18,432 nucleotides of DNA from Rhodospirillaceae bacterium (lineage in GTDB: Bacteria > Pseudomonadota > Alphaproteobacteria > MPNO01 > UBA2964). The stretch lies in contig JABJKO010000111.1 in NCBI GenBank assembly GCA_018660305.1, positions 1-18,432 on the forward strand, in the 5' to 3' direction. This document shows positions 8,188 to 15,810 of the stretch, in pieces (positions within the stretch are counted from its first letter, which is position 1; the number at the start of each line of letters is the position of its first letter). Below the pieces are notes generated by a model. That model had not been told where the DNA came from and searched no databases. It was given only the letters and a program-made list of their open reading frames with translations. A program made the translations under genes and the position numbers.

Positions 8188-8272
8188 AACGGAAATATTT
8201 TTTTGCACCATCCGTCCGCGTAGCGGGTTTGGCGCCAAATTCCGGTGCAGAAATCGCCTGGATTGGGTGGCT

Positions 8273-9232
8273 TCAGACGTCCCGGCGCCTTCGGGTGGCG
8301 TGCCGGATCAGGGTTCCGACGCCGTGCTCGGTGAATATCTCCAGAATCAGGGCATGGGGCACCCGCCCATCAAGGATGACGGCGGCGTCGACCCCTTTCT
8401 TGACGGCATCCAGACAGGTTTCGACCTTGGGAATCATACCCCCCTGGATGGTCTTGTCCTTGATCCGGGCATTGACCTGAGCGGCGGTCATCTCGGCGAT
8501 CAAAGCGCCCATTTTATCGAGCACGCCCGGCACATCGGTGAGCATCAGGAGACGTTCCGCCTTCACCGCCGCCGCGATGGCACCGGCCGCCGTATCGGCA
8601 TTTATATTATAGGTCACGCCATCAGGGCCGACACCGAGCGGTGCGATGACCGGGATAATGTCCGACCGGCTAAGCTCCGTCAGGACGTTGGCGTTGATAT
8701 GGGCCGGCTCTCCGACAAACCCCAGATCCACCACCTTCTCGATATTGGAATCGGGGTCGCGGGATTTGCGGGTGAGCTTGCGGGCCTGGATGAGGTTGCC
8801 GTCCTTGCCGGACAGGCCGACAGCCGTGCCGCCCGCCTTGCTGATGGCGGCGACGATCTGTTTGTTGATGCTGCCGGCCAGCACCATCTCGACGATCTCC
8901 ACCGTCGCCGCATCGGTGATGCGCAGCCCGTCGACGAAGGAGCTTTTTATCTTCAGCCGCTCCAGCATGTCGCCAATCTGAGGCCCGCCGCCATGGACGA
9001 CGATGGGATTGATGCCGACCTGTTTGAACAGGACGATGTCACGGGCAAAAAGCTCGGCTAGGGAGGCATCGCCCATGGCATGGCCGCCATATTTGACGAC
9101 CATGGTCTTGCCCGCATAGCGCCGCATATAGGGCAGCGCCTCGGAAAGCGTATGGGCCTTCTCGAGCCAGATGGCCCGCTCGTCCCCGGACAGGGCTTTT
9201 TTCGATTTCGCGTCGGTGTTTTTAGTGTTCAT
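8273..9232 (-). CDS. argB: Acetylglutamate kinase
   Basis: ArgB phosphorylates N-acetyl-L-glutamate with ATP, the second step of arginine synthesis, in the cytoplasm. The 319-residue product belongs to the amino-acid kinase family. It has VVKYGGHAM (Lys47 and the glycine loop), VVHGGGPQI (residues 78-86, substrate and phosphate binding), the NAG-binding segment [18 protein letters not shown] and a C-terminal ATP-site region with [15 protein letters not shown]. It is somewhat longer than the usual 300 residues because of a charged N-terminal extension of about 20 residues. Only 11 bp separate it from engB, so it is the last gene of the rpmH operon. No intrinsic terminator is visible after its stop. 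The identification is firm. Confidence 0.97.
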   Translation of the reverse strand: MNTKNTDAKSKKALSGDERAIWLEKAHTLSEALPYMRRYAGKTMVVKYGGHAMGDASLAELFARDIVLFKQVGINPIVVHGGGPQIGDMLERLKIKSSFVDGLRITDAATVEIVEMVLAGSINKQIVAAISKAGGTAVGLSGKDGNLIQARKLTRKSRDPDSNIEKVVDLGFVGEPAHINANVLTELSRSDIIPVIAPLGVGPDGVTYNINADTAAGAIAAAVKAERLLMLTDVPGVLDKMGALIAEMTAAQVNARIKDKTIQGGMIPKVETCLDAVKKGVDAAVILDGRVPHALILEIFTEHGVGTLIRHATRRRRDV

Positions 9233-9243
9233 GGCGGCGCACT

Positions 9244-9903
9244 TTATCCGAATTGACCCGGGCTCGCCAGCGTCGCCAGCTCGGCACGGAGCCGGTCAAT
9301 TCCATCGCCTGAGCGGGCGCTTGTGGCGATGATCTCGGGATAGGCGGCGGGGTGCTTCGGAAACAGCGCTTCGATCTTGGCGATTTCGGCTTTGAGCGCT
9401 CCTGCGGATACTTTATCGGCCTTGGTCAACACGAACTGGTAGACCACGGCGGCCGTGTCGAGCTCGGCCATGAGGGCCTGATCCGTTACCTTAAGGCCGT
9501 GCCGGGCATCGATGAGAACGCAGATACGCCGCAAATTGGGCCGGCCGAGAAGATAGTCATGGATCAGTGCCGTCCAGGTGCCGATTTTCTGTTTCGACGC
9601 CTTGGCATAGCCGTAGCCCGGCAGATCCACCAGCATCAGGGCCTCGCCGAGCTGAAAAAAATTGATCTGCTGGGTTCGGCCCGGCGTACGCGAGGTGCGG
9701 GCCAGGGAATTGTGGCGTGTGATGGCGTTGATCAGGGTGGATTTTCCCACATTGGAGCGGCCGGCAAAGGCGATTTCGGTCAGGCTCGGTTCGGGCAGCC
9801 TTTCCATCGTGTCGGCGCCGGCGACAAACACGCATTCGCGCTCGAACAGCTTGCGGCCGTGTTCCAGTGCCTCGGCGTCCAATGAAGCGTCCGCGTTCTG
9901 CAT
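9244..9903 (-). CDS. engB: Ribosome biogenesis GTP-binding protein EngB (YsxC/YihA)
   Basis: This 219-residue GTPase of the TrmE-Era-EngA-EngB superfamily helps late assembly of the large ribosomal subunit and is essential in many bacteria. The nucleotide-binding motifs are complete: G1 GRSNVGKS (48-55), G2 region TSRTPGRTQ (70-78), G3 DLPGYG (93-98), G4 TKAD (160-163) and G5 SAR (195-197). The family-specific phrase [13 protein letters not shown] is present. The length is typical. It sits 27 bp after yidC and 11 bp before argB in the same direction, so it is co-transcribed with the rpmH block. Nothing unusual was seen. Confidence 0.97.
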   Translation of the reverse strand: MQNADASLDAEALEHGRKLFERECVFVAGADTMERLPEPSLTEIAFAGRSNVGKSTLINAITRHNSLARTSRTPGRTQQINFFQLGEALMLVDLPGYGYAKASKQKIGTWTALIHDYLLGRPNLRRICVLIDARHGLKVTDQALMAELDTAAVVYQFVLTKADKVSAGALKAEIAKIEALFPKHPAAYPEIIATSARSGDGIDRLRAELATLASPGQFG

Positions 9904-9930
9904 AATGAGCTTCCGGTATCTATGCCGGGT

Positions 9931-11808
9931 TCAGTCGGCCTTGCCTTTGCCTTTGCCCTTCGCCTTGGCCGTCGAGCCGGCCTTGACGGTGCCCGCCGCC
10001 GTGCCGATGGCCTGGCCGGAAGCGCTGACCCCCATGCGGCGCATTATGACCCATTGCTGGGTGATCGACAGCACGTTGTTCCACGCCCAGTAGATGACCA
10101 GTCCCGCCGGAAAGCGGGCCAGCATGAAGGTGAAGACGATGGGCAGCATCATGAAGATCTTGGCCTGCATGGGATCGGCCGGCGCCGGGTTCAGCTTCTG
10201 CTGCAGGAACATGGTAATGCCCATCAGCAGCGGCCAGGCGCCGATCAACAGGAATTCCGGCGGTCCCCAGGGGATCAGGCCGAACAGATTGAACATGGAG
10301 GTGGGGTCGGGCGCCGACAGATCCTGAATCCAGCCATAGAACGGCGCCTGCCGCATCTCGATGCTGACAAACAGGACCTTGTACAAGGCGAAGAAGACCG
10401 GGATCTGGACCAGCATGGGCAGACAACCCGCCGCCGGATTGACCTTTTCTTCCTTGTAAAGCCGCATCATGGCTTCGTTCTGCTTGGCCTTGTCGTCACC
10501 ATAACGATCCTTCAACGCCACCATCTTGGGCTGTAACAGCTTGAGGCGGCTCATGGCCTTGTAGGATTTGTTGGCGAGCGGGAAGAAGAGGAGCTTGATG
10601 ATGACGGTGAGCAGCAGAATGGCCAGCCCGAAATTACCCAGGAGACGGTAAAAATATTCGAGGGCATAGAATATCGGCTTGGTGAGGAAATAGAACCAGC
10701 CAAAATCGATGGCCAGATCAAACCGCGCGATCTGCAATTTTTCGAGGTAGTCGTCGAGGAGATTGACTTCCTTGGCCCCCGCGAACAACCGGTTGGTGAC
10801 CGCGACGGTGCCGCGTGGTGAGAGGATTTGACCGGCCCCGAGGTAGTCGACCTGGTATTTGTCGATTTTCTTGGCGTCCAGCGTATGGCGGAAAGCGGTC
10901 TGAAGCTGGGCCTTCTGATCGGGAAGCAGCGCCACCAGCCAGTATTTGTCGGTGATGCCGAGCCACCCCCCTTTGGTGGGCTGTTCGATTTTTCCGGAAT
11001 CCTGAAGATCGTCGTAATCGAGTTCTTTGAGTTGGCCGTCGAAGACTCCGAGCAGGCCCTCGTGCAATATGAAGAAGCCAAGGGTTTCCGGCGTCTCGCT
11101 CCGCGATATCAGCCCGTAGGGAAACAGGGTCACCGCCTTATCGCTGTTGTTCTGTACCTGTTGCGTAACGGTGAAAACGTAATTGTCATCAAGCGCCACC
11201 GTGCGCGAAAAAATCAGCCCCTGGCCGTTATTCCAACTCAGCGTGACCGGTCTCTTGGGTGACAGGGTGGTGTTATTGGCGGTCCAGAGCGTGTTGTCAT
11301 TGGGAAGCACAATGGATCTGTCACTGGATGACCAGCCGAACTGGGCAAAATATGATTTTGCGCCCTGTGCGGGGGATAGCAGGGTGATGTTGGGGCTCTC
11401 CGGATCCAGGGTCTCGCGGTAATCGGCAAGGATCAGATCATCGATCTGTCCCCCTTTGAGCTGGATTGAGCCGCGCAGACGCGGTGAATTCAGCGTCAGG
11501 CGCGGTGCCTGCCGCAGCACGGCACTGCGTTGCGATGCCGTCGACACCTGAGGGGCACCCACCACCGGCGCCGTTGGGGCCTGCGCGGCGCCAGGGGCGG
11601 GGGGTGCCACGCCAGCGGCGCCAGGCGCCTGCGGTATAGTTGCCAACGGGGCCGGGACGATGGCCGACGGGTTCGCGGCCTGCTCCGCCTTTTTCAGTTC
11701 GGCGGTCTGACGGGCCTGGTCTATCCGGGGCTTCTCGAAGAAAAAGTTCCACCCAAACAGGATGGCTGCCGAAATGACGAACGCAAGAATGAGGTTGCGC
11801 TGATCCAT
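9931..11808 (-). CDS. yidC: Membrane protein insertase YidC
   Basis: YidC inserts and folds inner-membrane proteins, alone or with SecYEG. The 625-residue product has the Gram-negative layout. An N-terminal signal-anchor helix lies near residues 5-24. An Ala/Pro-rich linker runs to about 90, and the large periplasmic beta domain to about 365. The conserved five-helix insertase core starts near 372 (FYFLTKPIFYALEYFYRLLGN). The core contains FPLANKSYKAMSRLKLLQPK and the cytoplasmic coiled region with DRYGDDKAKQNEAMMRLYK. A Lys precedes LLFFPL where E. coli has the groove Arg; this basic swap should preserve the role. The tail is very basic (KAKGKGKGKAD), which could contact ribosomes. It lies 29 bp after yidD, within the rpmH operon. 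Confidence 0.98.
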   Translation of the reverse strand: MDQRNLILAFVISAAILFGWNFFFEKPRIDQARQTAELKKAEQAANPSAIVPAPLATIPQAPGAAGVAPPAPGAAQAPTAPVVGAPQVSTASQRSAVLRQAPRLTLNSPRLRGSIQLKGGQIDDLILADYRETLDPESPNITLLSPAQGAKSYFAQFGWSSSDRSIVLPNDNTLWTANNTTLSPKRPVTLSWNNGQGLIFSRTVALDDNYVFTVTQQVQNNSDKAVTLFPYGLISRSETPETLGFFILHEGLLGVFDGQLKELDYDDLQDSGKIEQPTKGGWLGITDKYWLVALLPDQKAQLQTAFRHTLDAKKIDKYQVDYLGAGQILSPRGTVAVTNRLFAGAKEVNLLDDYLEKLQIARFDLAIDFGWFYFLTKPIFYALEYFYRLLGNFGLAILLLTVIIKLLFFPLANKSYKAMSRLKLLQPKMVALKDRYGDDKAKQNEAMMRLYKEEKVNPAAGCLPMLVQIPVFFALYKVLFVSIEMRQAPFYGWIQDLSAPDPTSMFNLFGLIPWGPPEFLLIGAWPLLMGITMFLQQKLNPAPADPMQAKIFMMLPIVFTFMLARFPAGLVIYWAWNNVLSITQQWVIMRRMGVSASGQAIGTAAGTVKAGSTAKAKGKGKGKAD

Positions 11809-11837
11809 GGGTGTTTTCCGGTTAGTTCTGGCGCGCG

Positions 11838-12122
11838 TCAGGCATGAGTGTGGTCGGTGCAGTCCGACCTGTCATGCGACGCGGGAACGGGGTCAAATCC
11901 AGCGCCGCCCCACGGGTGACAGCGCAATATGCGGCGCAGCCCCAGCCAGGAGCCGCGCAACGCGCCGTGGCTTTCGATGGCCTCCAGCGCGTATGAAGAA
12001 CAGGTGGGCAAATAGCGGCAACTTCCTGCGAAAAGGGGCGAGATGACCCATTGATAGGCCCTGATCATGCCCCGCAAAGGGACCCGCACCACAGCCGACA
12101 GCATATTTCTTATCGTCATCAT
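11838..12122 (-). CDS. yidD: Membrane protein insertion efficiency factor YidD
   Basis: YidD is a small inner-membrane-associated protein that supports YidC-dependent insertion. The 94-residue product has the family core: an amphipathic start ([17 protein letters not shown]), the cysteine motif [15 protein letters not shown] (35-49) and the C-terminal [17 protein letters not shown]. The last 15 residues or so ([14 protein letters not shown]) are polar and poorly conserved. Two consecutive ATG codons are available. The first (12122-12120) forms an ATGA overlap with the rnpA stop, so coupled translation is likely. The order rnpA-yidD-yidC is the classic one. Confidence 0.96.
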   Translation of the reverse strand: MMTIRNMLSAVVRVPLRGMIRAYQWVISPLFAGSCRYLPTCSSYALEAIESHGALRGSWLGLRRILRCHPWGGAGFDPVPASHDRSDCTDHTHA

Positions 12123-12526
12123 ATCCGACCACCGGTAACCGGTGTTTCTTCCTTCCAGGCACCGAGTTTCCTCAGGGCCGCTTCGAGGTCGCCCAGCAGG
12201 TCCGGAAACGGCCGACCGATGGTCCCGGCACGCCCGATTACCACGAAATCATGTCCCGGAGCAGCGTGCGCCGGGATAATTGTTTCGGCCGCTGCCCGCA
12301 ATCGTCTGCGCGTCCGATTTCGGACCACCGCGTTGCCGACCTTGCGGGTTACGGTAAATCCAACGCGAATTTCACCCTCTTCAAGGGGGGCAGCGTCAGA
12401 TATTGGCTCTCCGGCGTGGCGATTCAACGCCTGGAGGACAAGACCCGGGGCCGCCCATTTGCGCCCTGTGCGGGCGACATGAAGAAATTCGCGCCGCCGC
12501 TTAAGTCTCTGCGGCGCTGGCGCCAT
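12119..12526 (-). CDS. rnpA: Ribonuclease P protein component
   Basis: RnpA is the basic protein subunit of RNase P, which together with the catalytic RNA removes the 5' leader of pre-tRNA. The 135-residue protein starts with [18 protein letters not shown], a typical opening. It carries the RNR signature [17 protein letters not shown] (61-77), which binds the RNA subunit. The C-terminal tail is slightly extended and enriched in charged and proline residues. Its ATG lies three bases past the rpmH stop, and its own stop overlaps yidD. The ribosome site must lie within the end of rpmH and is weak, so coupling to L34 translation is likely. Confidence 0.96.
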   Translation of the reverse strand: MAPAPQRLKRRREFLHVARTGRKWAAPGLVLQALNRHAGEPISDAAPLEEGEIRVGFTVTRKVGNAVVRNRTRRRLRAAAETIIPAHAAPGHDFVVIGRAGTIGRPFPDLLGDLEAALRKLGAWKEETPVTGGRI

Positions 12527-12529
12527 ATC

Positions 12530-12664
12530 TCAGGCAGACAGCCGCTTGCGACCTTTGGCGCGCCGGCTCGCGAGGACGCGACGGCCGCCGACCGTCGCTT
12601 TGCGCGCCCGAAAGCCGTGGCGGCGCTTGCGAACGAGTACGCTGGGTTGATAGGTGCGTTTCAC
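12530..12664 (-). CDS. rpmH: 50S ribosomal protein L34
   Basis: This 44-residue, strongly basic protein is ribosomal L34. It begins [17 protein letters not shown] after the initiator, continues [17 protein letters not shown] and ends AKGRKRLSA, an essentially textbook sequence of normal length. The start codon is GTG at 12664-12662, with GGAG (12675-12672 on the minus strand) seven bases upstream. No ATG is available in frame at that point. It is the first gene of the operon and is only three bases from rnpA. A strong promoter lies about 45-70 bp upstream. Confidence is very high despite the small size. Confidence 0.97.
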   Translation of the reverse strand: MKRTYQPSVLVRKRRHGFRARKATVGGRRVLASRRAKGRKRLSA

Positions 12665-12707
12665 GACTAAACTCCGCTCGATTGTACGGATTGAAAAAGG
12701 AGGTGGC

Positions 12708-12736
12708 TGTATAGTGATTTAGGGCCGCGAAGTCAA
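12708..12736 (-). promoter_or_regulatory. Sigma-70-type promoter of the rpmH operon
   Basis: On the minus strand TTGACT (12736-12731) is followed by a 17-bp spacer and TATACA (12713-12708). Each box matches the consensus at five of six positions. The predicted start at about 12701 gives a 37-nt leader ahead of the rpmH GTG. This is the best promoter in the window and fits the high expression needed for L34. Confidence 0.75.
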
Positions 12737-12803
12737 TTGGGGCGTTGCATTCTTCCTTCCGGACCTTTGCCTCACGTTTTGTTGCACCGCTGTTGATTGG
12801 AGC

Positions 12804-12959
12804 ATGGCGGTTCTGCCGACTAGATCAGTAGCGAAGAGCTATGGTAGATCGTTGGACGGAGATAAGAAATTGTCGCGTGCAATCGAAGAACGTGCGGCGA
12901 TCCGGGGTCGGTTTGGAAGCGCTTCTGCCATAGAGGATTTTCTGGGAACGGGCCTATGA
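12804..12959 (+). CDS. Possible 51-residue leader ORF ahead of the VTT gene (doubtful)
   Basis: An ATG at 12804 opens a 51-codon frame whose TGA overlaps the proposed VTT-gene ATG at 12956 (ATGA). The peptide starts MAVLPTRSVAKSYGRS and ends AIEDFLGTGL, is soluble and basic, and is not recognised. In favour: the overlap, and a GGAG just before the ATG. Against: that GGAG is only one base from the ATG, and third codon positions are about half GC, far below the neighbours. It may be a translated leader or simple chance. The other bases of 12665-12955 hold the rpmH promoter and no other gene. Confidence 0.22.
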   Translation: MAVLPTRSVAKSYGRSLDGDKKLSRAIEERAAIRGRFGSASAIEDFLGTGL

Positions 12960-13729
12960 AGTCGAGTGCGCAGTCAATCGGAGCAGACGGTGTGAGTGAC
13001 CAACCTGTTGAAACGCCACATTCAAAAAGCGCGTTCTCCCCGGGGCGTTTGGCACCCATCGTCATTCTCGTGGCCGGTCTGATCGCATTTTTTGCCCTTG
13101 ATCTCGATAAATACGTGACCCTTTCGGCGCTCAAGGAAAACCGTCAGGTTCTGGCCGACTGGGTCCGGGAAACCGGATGGCTGGCGTTTTTGGTCTATAT
13201 GCTGGTCTATACCGCTGTTACCGCGTTCTCCATCCCTGGCGGGGCGATCATGACCATCGGCGGCGGCTTTCTGTTCGGCCCCTGGCTAGGGGGGGCGCTG
13301 ACGGTTGTCGGCGCGACCATCGGCGCCACCATCCTGTTTCTCGCCGCGCGCTATGCCCTGGCCGATCTTTTGCGGCGAAGGGCCGGTGGGGCCATCAAGA
13401 AGATGGAGGACGGTTTTCGCGAAAACGCATTGAGCTACATGCTGTTCCTGCGGCTCATTCCCGCTTTTCCGTTTTTCCTGGTCAATCTGGTGCCGGCTTT
13501 CCTGGGGGTTCGCCTGGGCACCTATGTTGTCGGGACCCTGTTCGGGATCATCCCCGGATCGCTCGTCTACGCCTCCCTGGGCGATGGTTTCAGCGCAATC
13601 GTCGAACAGGGCGGCGACATCAATCTCGGGATAATCTTCGAGCCGCGGTTTCTGCTGCCCATTGTCGGGCTGGGCGTCCTCGCCCTCATCCCGGTGGTCT
13701 ATAAAAAGCTGAAAAGCCGATCTGCCTGA
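12956..13729 (+). CDS. TVP38/TMEM64 family membrane protein (VTT domain)
   Basis: This 257-residue inner-membrane protein belongs to the VTT/DedA-like group, whose molecular activity is not settled (roles in lipid scrambling and ion or metalloid movement have been proposed). Hydrophobic segments lie near residues 32-50, 76-95, 100-145 and in the last 25. The VTT core reads FSIPGGAIMTIGGGFLFG, then RLIPAFPFFLVNLVPAF and GTLFGIIPGSLVYASLG, all typical. It sits 25 bp before an FAD disulfide oxidoreductase. VTT proteins are often adjacent or fused to such enzymes, so the two probably act together. The ATG at 12956 has no good ribosome site. An in-frame GTG at 12992 has GGAG (12980-12983) eight bases upstream and may be the true start, giving 245 residues. 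Confidence 0.9.
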   Translation: MKSSAQSIGADGVSDQPVETPHSKSAFSPGRLAPIVILVAGLIAFFALDLDKYVTLSALKENRQVLADWVRETGWLAFLVYMLVYTAVTAFSIPGGAIMTIGGGFLFGPWLGGALTVVGATIGATILFLAARYALADLLRRRAGGAIKKMEDGFRENALSYMLFLRLIPAFPFFLVNLVPAFLGVRLGTYVVGTLFGIIPGSLVYASLGDGFSAIVEQGGDINLGIIFEPRFLLPIVGLGVLALIPVVYKKLKSRSA

Positions 13730-13754
13730 ACCAGCACATAATTTGGATAGCCCA

Positions 13755-15179
13755 ATGACTGAAAAGGTCAAAACCGATCTCTGTGTCATCGGCGCGGGCT
13801 CGGGCGGGCTTTCGGTCGCCGCCGGCGCCGCCCAGATGGGGGCCCGGGTGGTCCTGCTCGAACGGGCGAAGATGGGCGGTGACTGTCTGAACTATGGTTG
13901 TGTGCCGTCCAAATCCCTGCTGGCCGCCGGGCACGCCGCCCAGGTCATACGGACCGCAAACCGGTTTGGCGTCGGTGCCACTGATCCGGTCATCGATCAC
14001 GGTGCCGTGCGTGACCATGTCCAGGGCGTCATTGCGGGGATCGCGCCACACGATTCCCAGGAACGGTTCGAGGGGTTCGGCGTCCGGGTCATTCGCGAGG
14101 CCGGGCGCTTTACCGGGCCCCGTACCGTGGTGGCCGGTGATGCGGAGATCACGGCCAAGCGCATCGTGATCGCCACCGGATCGTCCCCGGCGGTGCCCCC
14201 CATACCGGGTCTCGATGCCATCCCCTACTTCACAAACGAGACCATTTTCGACAATGCCGAGCCGATCCCCCATCTGCTGGTGATCGGCGGCGGGCCCATC
14301 GGGCTGGAAATGGCCCAGGCCCATGCACGGCTCGGGGCCAAGGTCACGGTTCTCGAAGGGCTGAAAGCGCTGGGGAATGATGATCCGGAACTGGCCGCCA
14401 TCGTCATGCAGCGGCTCGCGGAAGAAAATATCGGGATCCATGAAGGCGCCATGGTCAAAGGTTTTTCCGGCAGTGCCGGCGAGATCACCGTCGCCGCCGA
14501 AATTGATGGTAGGCCTGTCCAGTTCCAGGGATCCCACGTCCTGATGGCGGTCGGCCGGACACCCAACCTGGACGGGCTGGATCTGGAGGCCGCCGGTATC
14601 GAGACCGGCCGTGGGGGCATCGTGGTCGATGCGCGGCTGCGGACCACCAACAAGAAGGTGTTTGCCATCGGCGATGCGGCGCAGGGGTACAAATTCACCC
14701 ATATTGCCGGTTATCACGCCGGGATCGTCATCCGGAACGTACTGTTCCGCCTGCCCGCCAAGGTGGATTACCGGGCGGTTCCCTGGGTGACCTTTACGGC
14801 GCCGGAACTGGCCCAGGTCGGGCTGACCGAGACGGCGGCGCGGCAGGAACATGGTGAGATCACCGTGCTGCATGCCTCATTCGCTGAAAATGACCGGGCG
14901 CAGGCGGAGGCCGAGACCATTGGCCAGTTGAAAATCATGACCACCAGGAAGGGCGTCATCGTCGGCGCCAGCATGGTCGGTGAAAAGGCCGGCGAACTTA
15001 TTCAAAGCTGGTGTCTTCCCATCGCCAAGAGGATGAAGATCAAGGATGTGGCGGGGCTCATCCTGCCCTATCCCACCTTGGGTGAAATCAACAAACGAGC
15101 CGCCGGATCCTTCTATACGCCGTCGCTTTTCAGCGACAGGACCCGCCGGATTGTCCGCTTCCTGCTCTCCTTTGGTTAA
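13755..15179 (+). CDS. FAD-dependent pyridine nucleotide-disulfide oxidoreductase (mercuric reductase-like)
   Basis: This 474-residue flavoenzyme is of the lipoamide dehydrogenase/mercuric reductase class. It has the FAD loop GAGSGGLS (13-20), the redox disulfide in GGDCLNYGCVPSKS (Cys44 and Cys49), the NAD(P) loop GGGPIG (178-183) followed by a strand ending in Glu201 (favouring NADH), and the second FAD motif VFAIGDAA. In the dimer-interface motif, lipoamide dehydrogenases have a catalytic HxHP. Here it reads LPYPTLGEINKRA, with Tyr in place of His as in mercuric reductases. The paired C-terminal cysteines of MerA are missing, so neither a true lipoamide dehydrogenase nor a mercuric reductase is likely. 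I chose the ATG at 13755; a TTG at 13743 is also in frame. It is probably co-transcribed with the VTT gene. Confidence 0.9.
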   Translation: MTEKVKTDLCVIGAGSGGLSVAAGAAQMGARVVLLERAKMGGDCLNYGCVPSKSLLAAGHAAQVIRTANRFGVGATDPVIDHGAVRDHVQGVIAGIAPHDSQERFEGFGVRVIREAGRFTGPRTVVAGDAEITAKRIVIATGSSPAVPPIPGLDAIPYFTNETIFDNAEPIPHLLVIGGGPIGLEMAQAHARLGAKVTVLEGLKALGNDDPELAAIVMQRLAEENIGIHEGAMVKGFSGSAGEITVAAEIDGRPVQFQGSHVLMAVGRTPNLDGLDLEAAGIETGRGGIVVDARLRTTNKKVFAIGDAAQGYKFTHIAGYHAGIVIRNVLFRLPAKVDYRAVPWVTFTAPELAQVGLTETAARQEHGEITVLHASFAENDRAQAEAETIGQLKIMTTRKGVIVGASMVGEKAGELIQSWCLPIAKRMKIKDVAGLILPYPTLGEINKRAAGSFYTPSLFSDRTRRIVRFLLSFG

Positions 15180-15372
15180 TCCCAGGTTTTGCGACCGTCA
15201 CACGCATTGGTAACGACAAGTTGAGGACCCTGAAGTGGGTTTTCGATGGAGGCCGCGTGGCCCCATGATTATGTAGGGGGTGCGGACATGGATCGTTGGG
15301 TGATGTCGGGAAGTGGTTTACCGGTGTCGCTACCACCCAGCCCGTGAGGCTTATTTCATCAGACCACGATCT

Positions 15373-15378
15373 AAGGAG
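15373..15378 (+). promoter_or_regulatory. Ribosome binding site fixing the start of the cysteine-repeat gene
   Basis: AAGGAG lies nine bases before the ATG at 15388. It selects this ATG, which starts a good signal peptide, over upstream in-frame codons reaching back to 15313. No convincing promoter was found in the 208 bp of 15180-15387. Confidence 0.8.
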
Positions 15379-15387
15379 ACGAAAATT

Positions 15388-15693
15388 ATGAATATGAAGA
15401 AGACAACCGTTACGGCTCTCAGTGTCGCTGCCCTTGCCGCCGCGACCACTGCCCTCCCGGCCGCCGCCGCCGACTATTCCAAGTCGGCCGGTGTTCAGCT
15501 CGCTGCTTGCGGCCCCTGTGGCGCCAAGAAGCGTGGCTGCGGTCCCTGCAATCCCTGCAAGCCCAGAGCGCGTGGCTGCAACCCCTGCAATCCTTGCGCC
15601 GCGGCGAAGCGTGGCTGCGGTCCCTGCAATCCCTGCAAGCCCAGAGCGCGTGGCTGCAACCCCTGCAGACCGTGCGGAGCCAAAAAGCGCTAA
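15388..15693 (+). CDS. Exported cysteine-repeat protein, C-x2-C-x2-C modules
   Basis: The 101-residue product is not recognised as a characterised family. Residues 1-28 form a clear Sec signal peptide: a basic start (MNMKKT), a hydrophobic core, then LPAAAA before Asp. The mature part of about 73 residues has a short linker ([12 protein letters not shown]), a CGPC pair, and four 13-residue modules. The modules read [39 protein letters not shown] and [13 protein letters not shown]. This gives 14 cysteines, almost no hydrophobic residues and many Lys/Arg. It should be periplasmic or secreted. Metal binding or disulfide cross-linking is possible; CGPC also occurs in thioredoxin, but no thioredoxin fold is present. 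A strong ribosome site and its own terminator suggest abundant expression as a single gene. The neighbours are a disulfide oxidoreductase upstream and a histidine kinase downstream. Confidence 0.85.
   Translation: MNMKKTTVTALSVAALAAATTALPAAAADYSKSAGVQLAACGPCGAKKRGCGPCNPCKPRARGCNPCNPCAAAKRGCGPCNPCKPRARGCNPCRPCGAKKR
15528..15667 (+). repeat. 62-bp perfect direct repeat inside the cysteine-repeat gene
   Basis: Bases 15528-15589 and 15606-15667 are identical over 62 bp, with a period of 78 bp (26 codons, two protein modules). Identity at the DNA level, including synonymous positions, points to a recent duplication or ongoing homogenisation. The copy number could vary between strains by slippage or recombination. 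Confidence 0.95.
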
Positions 15694-15718
15694 GATCCTT
15701 ATCTAGGTTCTGAATTAG

Positions 15719-15750
15719 ACGCCGCCAGGATTCTTCCTGGCGGCGTTTAT
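15719..15750 (+). terminator. Rho-independent terminator after the cysteine-repeat gene
   Basis: A perfect 12-bp GC-rich stem, ACGCCGCCAGGA pairing with TCCTGGCGGCGT, encloses a TTCT loop and is followed by TTTAT. It begins 25 bp past the stop and ends about 60 bp before the histidine kinase ATG. The two genes therefore have separate transcripts. On the other strand the T-run is absent, so it acts for the plus strand. Confidence 0.88.
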
Positions 15751-15773
15751 CGTTATTGATTGTCACCAAACTT

Positions 15774-15804
15774 TTTACCGTCCACCAAATTCCTCCTGTA
15801 TAAT
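15774..15804 (+). promoter_or_regulatory. Candidate promoter giving a leaderless kinase mRNA
   Basis: A perfect TATAAT lies at 15799-15804. Counting its last T as -7 puts +1 at 15811, the A of the kinase ATG. A weak -35 (TTTACC, 15774-15779) is 19 bp upstream. No Shine-Dalgarno sequence is present before the ATG; the bases there read CTCCT instead. Confidence 0.55.
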
Positions 15805-15810
15805 TGCGCC

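Noticed and set aside
8200..8250. Hairpin TGCACC...GGTGCA with a T-run as an argB terminator
   Set aside because: The T-run is on the wrong side: for the minus-strand argB transcript the stem would be followed by A residues. The palindrome TTTGGCGCCAAA at 8228-8239 has no T-run either.
8168..9061. Plus-strand ORF of 297 codons
   Set aside because: It is antisense to argB, whose identity is certain, and its product has shadow-frame composition.
12665..12955. Replication origin next to rpmH
   Set aside because: No dnaA gene, DnaA-box cluster or AT-rich unwinding element was seen; in alphaproteobacteria the origin is usually elsewhere, near hemE.
13686..14873. Long minus-strand ORF of 395 codons
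   Set aside because: It is antisense to the well-supported FAD oxidoreductase, has a composition rich in Gly, Asp, His and Pro typical of GC-rich shadow frames, and shows no recognisable domain.
15313..15387. Upstream extension of the cysteine-repeat gene
   Set aside because: It would bury the signal peptide behind 25 residues, while AAGGAG and the ATG at 15388 give a normal start.
15388..15693. Thioredoxin because of CGPC
   Set aside because: There is no thioredoxin fold; CGPC recurs as part of a repeat and the protein lacks the other conserved residues.
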